From positions 2,248,001 through 2,312,000 of the forward strand of contig NZ_CP060720.1 in NCBI RefSeq assembly GCF_014397115.1: 64,000 bases of DNA. Direction: 5' to 3'. Under the pieces are notes generated by a model, which did no database searches, was not told the origin of the DNA, and worked only from the letters and a program-made list of their open reading frames with translations. Position 1 is the first letter of the stretch, and each line of letters opens with the position of its first letter. Origin of the DNA: Vagococcus carniphilus. Its GTDB lineage: Bacteria; Bacillota; Bacilli; Lactobacillales; Vagococcaceae. The position numbers were made by a program, and so were the translations under genes. Positions 1 through 6,606 of the stretch are shown here, piece by piece.

Positions 1-697
1 TACGATCTTCTATTGCTTCAACAATATGTTTAATTGTTTCGCTATTAGAAACCACTGTATTTACCTCAATTGGTAATTGGCCTGGTTCTAAAACAATACC
101 TAGAAGTTCACGAATAATCATTCGTTCATCTCCAGCAGGATATATGTCAGGTAATCTAAAGACTTCAATCATCGGTTCGTCTTTAGTTGCTTTTAACAAC
201 TCGATAACAGCTTGACGATTTTTATCTTTTATCGCAATGTAACTTTTCGGTGCTTTCGTGATTTCCATCACATATTTAACGCCGCGAATTAATTGATCAG
301 AGTATTCTCTAATTTGTTTAATGTTATGGCTAAGTAAAGCCTCACACTCAACCGCGTTAGCAATAAAGCAGCCCTCAGGTATCTCAACGTTTAACTTAAC
401 ATGTGTTGGAAAACCTGCGCCACCTGCTCCGACAATCCCTGCAGCTTCAATCAAAGCCAAGTTAGATGCTTCATCTTTCAACTTAACATAATCTACTTCT
501 TGTTCTTCATTAGGAATAATAGCAATAGTTTCTTTTGTTACTTCTGAAATTTCACCAGAAATACTTGCGTGAATATTAGCTCCTAAACCATTTGGCTTAG
601 CAATTAATTCACCTCTTTTAACAGCATCTCCTTTTTTCACTAACGCTTCACATGGAGCTCCTACGTGTTGTTTTAATGGGATATAAAATACGGTCAT
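1..697 (-). CDS. prdC: Proline reductase-associated electron transfer protein PrdC (5' part; runs off the left edge)
   Basis: The first 232 codons are visible. The start ATG at 697 follows AGGAGGTG at 705-712. PrdC is an RnfC-like iron-sulfur flavoprotein that passes electrons from NADH to D-proline reductase in Stickland fermentation. The N-terminal barrel-sandwich region (KQHVGAPCEALVKKGDAVKRG) and the nucleotide/FMN-binding segment AGIVGAGGAGFPTHVKL are clear, followed by NAVECEALLSHN as in RnfC/PrdC. The protein reads through without an in-frame TGA. The position of the second Ala in GAGGAG is, as I recall, Sec or Cys in some clostridial PrdC proteins; here it is Ala. Canonical RnfC is the main alternative, but the GAGGAGFPT form, the selC gene and the neighbouring genes favour PrdC. 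Confidence 0.82.
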   Translation of the reverse strand, partial: MTVFYIPLKQHVGAPCEALVKKGDAVKRGELIAKPNGLGANIHASISGEISEVTKETIAIIPNEEQEVDYVKLKDEASNLALIEAAGIVGAGGAGFPTHVKLNVEIPEGCFIANAVECEALLSHNIKQIREYSDQLIRGVKYVMEITKAPKSYIAIKDKNRQAVIELLKATKDEPMIEVFRLPDIYPAGDERMIIRELLGIVLEPGQLPIEVNTVVSNSETIKHIVEAIEDR

Positions 698-995
698 TTT
701 TTTTCACCTCCTGTTTTTGTGATGTTATGAGCATTTGAAGGTTAACAAATCTCGTGAACATAATAACATATCAGAAAAAAATATGAAACCCCTTTTCCAT
801 TAATTATGTTACATTTCTTTTTAACGAGACTTTTAAGAGCTATCAACAACACTCTATATTCCTTAAGTTACTTAAATGGTTTTAATGATAAAATTCACAA
901 ATTAAATAAAATAACGAAAAATAATTTTAAAAAAATTTGATCACTTTTCACAATTTAATAATGTGTCCGCTTTCACGAAAACACTGAGAAAGTCA
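698..995. other. 298-bp intergenic region upstream of prdC
   Basis: No ORF with a ribosome binding site is visible here. It probably holds the prdC promoter. The best sigma-A-like candidate on the minus strand is TTTCAT at 783-788, a 17-bp spacer, and TATTAT at 760-765. I looked for a sigma-54 -24/-12 element, because prd genes in clostridia are controlled by the enhancer-binding regulator PrdR, and did not see a convincing one. The downstream end of the activase gene shows no strong terminator, so read-through from the upstream gene pair is possible. Confidence 0.4.
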
Positions 996-1745
996 CTAAC
1001 TTTTTTTCAACATTTTTGCTGCTCCAATTGCTCCAGTATATTGAGCTAATGGATGGGTCCTTAATTGACGACCTGTGAAATCTTCTAGGATTTCTTTCAT
1101 GGCAACACTGCTCGATAATCCTCCTGAGAAGAAAACTAATTCATCTTGTTTTGGCGAAATTTTTAGATACTGACCATGAATTCTATGGCAAATAGAGTGA
1201 AGAACCCCTAGAGCTATATCTTCTCTAGCTTCTCCTTTAGCCGTTAAACTAATTACTTCTGTTTCAGCAAAAACTGTACACATACTATTAATTTTTATAG
1301 GTTCTGCATCTTTAACAAAGTCATCTAAATGATCTATGTCTTCTCCTAAAATTCTCATCAAAACTTCAACAAATCGGCCTGTTCCTGCCGCACATTTGTC
1401 ATTCATATTAAACTCTTCAACTTGACCAAAACTGTCCAACTTGATTGTTTTACTATCTTGACCACCAATATCGATAATACTTGTAATATCTGGATTTAAA
1501 AATTTAGCACCCTTAGCATGACATGTTATCTCTGTGATACATTTATCAGCATCAACCAGTTTTCTACCATACCCAGTTGTCACAAGTTTTGTCTCTTCAT
1601 CAAAGCCTAAAGTTTCCAAAATATCAGACATCGCTTTTTTAGGATTACCTGCTGTTAAAACTAGGGCTTGATTGATGATAACATCATCTTCCATAAGCAC
1701 CCCTTTTGTGGTCGTCGAACCAGAATCAAGACCTATAACACGCAT
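996..1745 (-). CDS. ATP-dependent activase of a 2-hydroxyacyl-CoA dehydratase/double-cubane reductase (HgdC/BcrD-like)
   Basis: This 249-aa protein belongs to the ASKHA-fold activator family (HgdC, FldI, YjiL). Such homodimers hold one [4Fe-4S] cluster and use ATP hydrolysis to push a low-potential electron onto a partner reductase. Seen in the sequence are the phosphate-binding loops GLDSGSTTTKG and DIGGQDSKTI, and the two cluster cysteines in NDKCAAGTGRF and SMCTVFAETEV. Length is normal. The start ATG at 1745 uses GGGAGG, which lies within the last codons of the upstream reductase gene, so the two are translationally coupled with a 3-nt gap. The substrate of the pair is not known. Confidence 0.92.
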   Translation of the reverse strand: MRVIGLDSGSTTTKGVLMEDDVIINQALVLTAGNPKKAMSDILETLGFDEETKLVTTGYGRKLVDADKCITEITCHAKGAKFLNPDITSIIDIGGQDSKTIKLDSFGQVEEFNMNDKCAAGTGRFVEVLMRILGEDIDHLDDFVKDAEPIKINSMCTVFAETEVISLTAKGEAREDIALGVLHSICHRIHGQYLKISPKQDELVFFSGGLSSSVAMKEILEDFTGRQLRTHPLAQYTGAIGAAKMLKKS

Positions 1746-1748
1746 GTT

Positions 1749-2912
1749 TTAACCTCCCATCATTTCGATAAACGCTTCAACTCTTGTGTTGATCTGTTCA
1801 ACGTCAGCATTTGAATAATCTGTTTCTAAGTAAAGATAAGGAACTTCTTTTTCATTTTGGCAGAACTCTTTAATTTTTAATGATTCAACTGAGAATGGTG
1901 TACAGAATTGTAAGACCATATCTAACACGCCATCCACTTGATATTCATCAATCATTCTATCTAACATATCGATACGAGGTTGATTATTAGAAACACACGC
2001 ACAACCAATATCTAAATATTTTTCGGCTAAAGCATCATAAACATCTGGATTATTTTCATCTACTAGTCGTTCAATTGGTTTTGCTACTGTACAGTTTTCA
2101 TAAGCAACAATTTCTCCACCATTTTCTTCAATTGCACGAATTACTTTTTCTGTAACCCCTCCAATTGGTGAACCTGTAATTAAAATACGAGGTTTATTAC
2201 TTTTTACTTTTGGTGTTTCTTCATATTCTTTTAAAATACTTTCTGTCATATCATTTAGATCTTGAATTAATTTTGGCTTATCAAAACTATAGTTAGCTCC
2301 ATACATCACTTTAAAAATTTCAGACCCCTTAATTGGTAACGGATTCAATTTTCCTAATCCATAAAAATCTTTTCTTGCTTGTCTTTCTTTGTTTTTAAGA
2401 ACAATTGCTTCACGGATTGCTTCTTCTGTGACTTCTACACCAAAATAATCTTCTAATTTTTCTTTAAAACGAATCATTTCTGCTTTCCAAAGTCCAGAGG
2501 CTTCTGGTGAATTTCTCATATTTGGTAAATGCATCAAATATAAATCTTTAAAATCAGTCATATATTCATACATTTTTTTCTTACCATCACAAGTTGATTC
2601 TCCAACAATTAAATCTGAAAAATAGAAATAAGGACATTTGTCTGTCTTTCCAAAACCAAAACTAGATTTAATTAACGGACAAAGATTTCTTGGTAAAACT
2701 TCTTCAGCATCTGGGATAGTTTCATCTGATGTTGAACACAAACTAATTTGTAGCGCACCTGCTGCCATTGTTAATTCCTCAGGCATGAATGTACAATACA
2801 CACCAACAATCGGTTTTCCTTCATCTTTTAATTTTTTAACAGCTAAAAACCCTTGCTGTCTCGCTTCTGCAAAATCATTAAACATCGTTGGTAATTCAGT
2901 TCTCAACTCCAT
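1749..2912 (-). CDS. Double-cubane-cluster-type reductase, 2-hydroxyacyl-CoA dehydratase subunit D family (HgdB/YjiM-like)
   Basis: This 387-aa protein of the HgdB/FldB superfamily is the catalytic partner of the activase encoded 3 nt downstream. The cysteine pattern matches the homodimeric double-cubane cluster proteins better than the heterodimeric dehydratases: GVYCTFMPEE, LPRNLCPLIKSSFGFG, KCPYFYFSD, ESTCDGKKKMYEY and LQFCTPFSVES, in one gene. The founding family member, from Carboxydothermus, reduces small molecules such as acetylene in an ATP-dependent way; physiological substrates are unknown. Start ATG at 2912 has AGTGAGG 8 nt upstream. Position next to prdC and selC suggests a role in anaerobic amino-acid reduction; that is inference. 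Confidence 0.88.
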   Translation of the reverse strand: MELRTELPTMFNDFAEARQQGFLAVKKLKDEGKPIVGVYCTFMPEELTMAAGALQISLCSTSDETIPDAEEVLPRNLCPLIKSSFGFGKTDKCPYFYFSDLIVGESTCDGKKKMYEYMTDFKDLYLMHLPNMRNSPEASGLWKAEMIRFKEKLEDYFGVEVTEEAIREAIVLKNKERQARKDFYGLGKLNPLPIKGSEIFKVMYGANYSFDKPKLIQDLNDMTESILKEYEETPKVKSNKPRILITGSPIGGVTEKVIRAIEENGGEIVAYENCTVAKPIERLVDENNPDVYDALAEKYLDIGCACVSNNQPRIDMLDRMIDEYQVDGVLDMVLQFCTPFSVESLKIKEFCQNEKEVPYLYLETDYSNADVEQINTRVEAFIEMMGG

Positions 2913-2934
2913 AATAAAAGCCTCACTTTCATTT

Positions 2935-2950
2935 TGTGTCTGTTTTCACA
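2935..2950 (-). promoter_or_regulatory. Crp/Fnr-type palindrome upstream of the double-cubane reductase gene
   Basis: The 16-bp site reads TGTGAAAACAGACACA on the minus strand and matches TGTGA-N6-TCACA at 9 of 10 positions. It lies 23-38 bp upstream of the start codon. A possible promoter, TTGAAA-N17-TAAGCT, has its -10 at 2953-2958, so the box would overlap the transcription start and act as a repression site, unless another promoter is used. Confidence 0.4.
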
Positions 2951-3061
2951 ATAAGCTTAGTGGTTTTCTATTTTTATTTCAATCTCTTTTCAAATTTATT
3001 CTATTTAACCTACTTTTTGAATAATGAACTTTTAATGAACATAAGTAAAAAAAGTGTAAAC

Positions 3062-3095
3062 AAAAAGACAAAATACCGGTCGAAAGTATTTTGCC
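3062..3095 (-). terminator. Intrinsic terminator of proS
   Basis: On the minus strand the stem GGCAAAATAC pairs with GTATTTTGTC, followed by TTTTT. It lies 70 bp after the proS stop codon. It can also fold as a weaker terminator on the plus strand. Confidence 0.85.
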
Positions 3096-3164
3096 TTTTT
3101 GCCTAATAATATTAAAAATAACACACTGTTTTTTTACCTATTTTTTATTAACCTTCAGGAGCTT

Positions 3165-4610
3165 TTAATAAGCTCTTGCCCAGTGCATCATATATTTAGC
3201 GTCTTTTCCATTCCATAAATCTTTAACGCCTGTTAAATCTGCATCTATATACTCAAAGCTTAAACAACGAGATGAAGCGCCTGTTTCTTCTTTGATTTGA
3301 TCCTCTACTTCAGTGTCGCCTGACCAAGGTGCAATAACGAATCCACCGTCTTTAACAAGTTCTGCAAATTCTTCTTTTGAATGTGCAACTCTTGTTTTAG
3401 CACTTTGACGTTCACGCGCTTTATTTAACATGTCATCGTGAATTTGGTTTAATAAGTTATCAATGTTGTCTGTTAGATTTTCATCTAAAGCCATTGTTAT
3501 TTTTTCCAAAGTATCACGACGAACAACGACTACTTCACCAGCTTCGATGTCTTTAGGCCCAATTTCAATTCTAACTGGGTAACCTTTCATTTCAGCTTCA
3601 CTGAATTTCCATCCTGGTTGTTTGTCAGTTGCATCAACCATTACAGTCACTTTTTCTTTTAATTGATCACGTAAGTCATACGCTTTATCAAGAACGCCTT
3701 CTTTATGTTGAGCAATTGGAATAATTGCTACTTGAGTTGGAGCGATTCTTGGAGGTAAAACTAAACCACGGTCATCACTATGAACCATAATTAAACCACC
3801 AATTGCTCTTGTTGTAATTGCCCAAGAAGTTGTATTAACAAACTGTTCTTGACCATTTTTATCAGCATAAGTAATTTCAAATGCTTTACCAAAGTTATCA
3901 CCTAAATGGTGAGAAGTTGTAATTTGTAATGCTTTTCCGTCATACATTAATGTTTCATTTGTATAAGTTTTATCTGCTCCAGCGAATTTTTCGCTTTCAG
4001 ATTTCACACCAGAAACAACTGGAATAGCTAAGACGTTCTCACAAACATCTACATACATATCTAAAATCATTAAAGCTTCTTTATCAGCATCTTCATAATC
4101 AACATGACAAGTATGTCCTTCATGCCAGAAGAATTCTGTTGTTCTTAAGAATGGGCGTGTTGTTTTTTCCCAACGCATAACACTTACCCATTGATTATAT
4201 AAAACAGGTAAATCTCTATGAGAGTGAATAATCTTTTTAAAATGCTCACAGAACATTACTTCAGATGTTGGTCTAACAGCTAGTCTTTCTTGTAATGGAG
4301 AATCTCCACCAGCTGTTACCCAAGCAACTTCTGGGGCAAAACCTTCTACGTGTTCTGCTTCTTTTAATAATAAATGTTCAGGAATTAACATTGGCATAAG
4401 TACGTTTTGATGTCCTGTTGCCTTAAGGTGAGTATCAACAATATTTTGGATACCTTCCCACAAAGCTGTACCTAACGGACGAACAACCATACATCCTTTA
4501 ACACTTGAGTAATCACATAATTCAGCTTTCAAACAAACGTCTGTATACCACTTAGCGAAGTCTACGTCACGACTTGTTATCTGCTTAACGAAACCTTCTT
4601 TTTTTGCCAT
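3165..4610 (-). CDS. proS: Prolyl-tRNA synthetase, archaeal/eukaryote-type (short form)
   Basis: This 481-aa class II synthetase charges tRNA-Pro. It is the short form without the INS editing domain, unlike the roughly 570-aa enzyme usual in Lactobacillales. Motif 2 (TTEFFWHEGHTCH), the RPTSEVMF loop and motif 3 region (HSDDRGLVLPPRIAP) are present. The C-terminus ends in Tyr (MMHWARAY), as in the archaeal type. The usual C-terminal zinc-site cysteines are mostly replaced (APWSGDTEVEDQI). Start: ATG at 4610 with AGGAGG at 4618-4623. An upstream in-frame ATG at 4664 would lie inside the T-box terminator and is rejected. Clostridial prd loci often carry a similar proS, so co-inheritance is plausible. 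Confidence 0.93.
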   Translation of the reverse strand: MAKKEGFVKQITSRDVDFAKWYTDVCLKAELCDYSSVKGCMVVRPLGTALWEGIQNIVDTHLKATGHQNVLMPMLIPEHLLLKEAEHVEGFAPEVAWVTAGGDSPLQERLAVRPTSEVMFCEHFKKIIHSHRDLPVLYNQWVSVMRWEKTTRPFLRTTEFFWHEGHTCHVDYEDADKEALMILDMYVDVCENVLAIPVVSGVKSESEKFAGADKTYTNETLMYDGKALQITTSHHLGDNFGKAFEITYADKNGQEQFVNTTSWAITTRAIGGLIMVHSDDRGLVLPPRIAPTQVAIIPIAQHKEGVLDKAYDLRDQLKEKVTVMVDATDKQPGWKFSEAEMKGYPVRIEIGPKDIEAGEVVVVRRDTLEKITMALDENLTDNIDNLLNQIHDDMLNKARERQSAKTRVAHSKEEFAELVKDGGFVIAPWSGDTEVEDQIKEETGASSRCLSFEYIDADLTGVKDLWNGKDAKYMMHWARAY

Positions 4611-4636
4611 CTTAATTCCTCCTAAATTTAAATAAA

Positions 4637-4835
4637 AAAAATCTACTTTGAATGCAAGGACCATTGACTGGCGGTACCACCTTGCTTCAAAGTAGAGTTA
4701 CTTTACGACTTAATGGGATTGATAAAGGTGTCCAACCTATTGTTAATTTGGTAGGTTCAAGGGCTAACTATTAGAATCTTTTCAGCTACCGATTCTTCTC
4801 TTTTATAGTAAGTTTTCCTTTACTAGTCCATCATT
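4637..4835 (-). promoter_or_regulatory. T-box riboswitch, proline (CCU specifier), controlling proS
   Basis: On the minus strand there is a Stem I with distal arm AGAATC/GATTCT. The specifier region reads GAA-CCT, with CCU at 4753-4755, a proline codon. The T-box GGTGGTACCGCC can form the antiterminator. The competing terminator pairs CTACTTTGAAGCAAGG with CCTTGCATTCAAAGTAG, followed by a T8 run at about 4636-4643. UGGU in the T-box would pair with an ACCA tRNA end. Uncharged tRNA-Pro should therefore raise proS expression. Confidence 0.9.
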
Positions 4836-4863
4836 TATATTTAATTTATTATCAAATCTCTTT

Positions 4864-4960
4864 TGGCGGGAAAGTGTGGGAATCGAACCCACCCAAGAAG
4901 CTCCTAACTCCTCATACTGGTTTTGAAGACCAGAGGGAACACCAGAACCCATCCATTCCC
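4864..4960 (-). tRNA. selC: tRNA-Sec (anticodon UCA)
   Basis: This 97-nt tRNA has encoded CCA. The anticodon stem-loop is CTGGT-CTTCAAA-ACCAG, with UCA reading UGA. The long variable arm pairs GAGGAG with CTTCTT. The T arm is GTGGG-TTCGATT-CCCAC and the discriminator is G. The D arm has the Sec-type shape of 6 bp with a 4-nt loop (GGGTTC-TGGT-GTTCCC), but two of its pairs are U-U. The 8-bp acceptor stem (GGGAATGG with ACTTTCCC) has one U-U and one G-A mismatch. The overall architecture and similarity to E. coli selC make the identity clear. Its presence implies SelA, SelB and SelD elsewhere in the genome. Confidence 0.93.
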
Positions 4961-4981
4961 AAATAAAATTAACTTGATAAC

Positions 4982-5010
4982 AATGTATCACTAAAATTTT
5001 TCCTTGTCAA
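4982..5010 (-). promoter_or_regulatory. Promoter of selC (and probably the T-box/proS)
   Basis: On the minus strand there is TTGACA at 5005-5010, a 17-bp spacer, and TACATT at 4982-4987, about 20 bp before the tRNA 5' end. I see no convincing second promoter in the roughly 30 bp between the tRNA and the T-box, so one transcript probably carries both. Confidence 0.7.
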
Positions 5011-5093
5011 ACCCATAAATTGAATTTTTATAAATTATTTGTCTTTTTGTTTCTTCTAATCAGATGTTTTTGTGAAAAATAAATAACACTTTT

Positions 5094-6593
5094 TTATTCT
5101 TCATCGTCAAATGAATGATAGTTTTGAATATATTTTTCTCTAAATTCCTTCGGTGTTAGACCATTAAGTTTACGAAACATTTTGAAGAAATAAGTCGGGT
5201 TATTATAACCAATATCATACCCTACCTCATTGATTGGTTTGTCCGTATTAAGTAACGCATATTGTGCTTTTTTTATTCGTACTTGGTTTAAATATTGAGA
5301 AAAACTTCGCTCAGTTTCTTTCTTAAACAGCTGACCTAAATAAACTGAATTAACATGTAATTCTTCAGCTACTGTTTTCAATGATAAATCTTTTGAATAG
5401 TCTTTTGAAATAATAGTAACGGCTGATTTCACAAGTTCTGAATAACGTTTTGAAACGTCTGGATTGTCACAAATGATATCTAAAATATGATCTAACCATT
5501 GTTTTAACTCCTGCATACTCTCGCTTGAATGTATTTTATTTAATGTTTTATCATAGATTTCTTTATCAAGGGAAGGATATTGTCTGTAAATATCTGTAAA
5601 TAACAAAAAAGTGACATGACGAACATTTTCAGGTGTGTATCTAAATTCTGTCATTTGTTGATAAATATGTTGTAATTCTTCCTTGATTGTTGGCATATCT
5701 CCAATCATTAAAGCTTTATTGAATGACAAAAAGTGAAGTTTTGCTTCTTCTTCATCTGTTTGAGTCAAATTAACAATCATTTGTGACGCTTCTTTTGCAC
5801 CATAAAACTCTTGAAATAAAAGTAATTTTCTAGCTTTTTCAAAGCTTTCATACACATTTTCCCAATCAGAAACACTTTCTCCTAAAATAATTTTAAATGT
5901 TGCCCCTTGCAATTGAGACTCTATTCCTTTAACAAATTGATTCAGTTCTGAGCGAACTCCTTGAAAAATAATAACAGTTTGATTAGATGATAAAATATCA
6001 TACTGGATAACAAAGGGCTGATTATTCTGTAATGCATAATCTTCTAGATCAATAGAGTCATCAGCTTGATTAACAATGATAACTGAATAAGAGGAGGCTA
6101 TCGTTAAGTTGAGCTCTGCTAAAAAAGTTAAAAATTCATCTTCATTAATTTCATCATTTAACCATTTTTGAACCATCGTTTCATAATACATTTCTTTGTG
6201 TGATAAAAAGCGCTCTTTTTGTAGTAACTCCTTTTTAATTTGTTTCACTTTTTCCTCTAACTCTTTTTTATCAACTGGTTTTACTAAGTAACCTTTAACA
6301 CCTAACTCCATTCCTTGTTTAACATACTCAAATTCTTGATAACCAGATAATATTAAAATTGGCATCTCAGGTGATATCTCTCTTACTTTTTTGACTAAAT
6401 CAATTCCAGACATTTTTGGCATTGTTACATCTGTTATAAGTAAATCTATCGTCTCTTCCTTTAGATAGTCTAATGCTTCTTGAGCTCTCTTGGCTGTTTT
6501 AACAACTTCAAAACCTAGCACTTTCCATGGAATAATTTGTTTCAATCCTTCTAAAATCATATACTCATCATCAACAAGCATCACTTTATACAT
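5094..6593 (-). CDS. Two-component response regulator, AraC-type output (YesN family)
   Basis: This protein has 499 aa from the ATG at 6593, which is preceded by AGGTGG; an upstream in-frame start at 6617 would overlap the kinase gene. The N-terminal receiver domain starts MYKVMLVDDEY, with the phosphoacceptor Asp in LLITDVTMPKMSG and the Lys in VKPVDKKE. A long middle region follows, then a C-terminal AraC-type double helix-turn-helix over about the last 105 residues (LSLKTVAEELHVNSVYLGQLF and INEVGYDIGYNNPTYFFKMF). The family controls sugar ABC transporters. Its gene follows the kinase by 13 nt. A likely target is the transporter operon just upstream, whose promoter has two direct repeats 21 bp apart. 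Confidence 0.93.
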   Translation of the reverse strand: MYKVMLVDDEYMILEGLKQIIPWKVLGFEVVKTAKRAQEALDYLKEETIDLLITDVTMPKMSGIDLVKKVREISPEMPILILSGYQEFEYVKQGMELGVKGYLVKPVDKKELEEKVKQIKKELLQKERFLSHKEMYYETMVQKWLNDEINEDEFLTFLAELNLTIASSYSVIIVNQADDSIDLEDYALQNNQPFVIQYDILSSNQTVIIFQGVRSELNQFVKGIESQLQGATFKIILGESVSDWENVYESFEKARKLLLFQEFYGAKEASQMIVNLTQTDEEEAKLHFLSFNKALMIGDMPTIKEELQHIYQQMTEFRYTPENVRHVTFLLFTDIYRQYPSLDKEIYDKTLNKIHSSESMQELKQWLDHILDIICDNPDVSKRYSELVKSAVTIISKDYSKDLSLKTVAEELHVNSVYLGQLFKKETERSFSQYLNQVRIKKAQYALLNTDKPINEVGYDIGYNNPTYFFKMFRKLNGLTPKEFREKYIQNYHSFDDEE

Positions 6594-6606
6594 TTTTCTA
6601 CCACCT

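Noticed and set aside
1-697. Search for an in-frame TGA (Sec codon) in the visible part of prdC
   Set aside because: None found; the frame is open and the candidate position encodes Ala.
698-995. A sigma-54 -24/-12 promoter for prdC
   Set aside because: No TGGCAC-N5-TTGC-like sequence was convincing; only a weak sigma-A-like candidate is reported.
2638-3024. A 128-codon plus-strand ORF antisense to the double-cubane reductase gene
   Set aside because: It is the shadow of a well-recognised gene and lacks start signals.
4803-4991. A 62-codon minus-strand ORF over the tRNA-Sec gene
   Set aside because: It is the tRNA-Sec and T-box leader read as protein; no ribosome binding site and no protein-like composition.
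5068-5093. A TGTGA-like Crp/Fnr box near the end of the AraC-type regulator gene
   Set aside because: Only one half-site is good and it lies downstream of the gene, not in a promoter.
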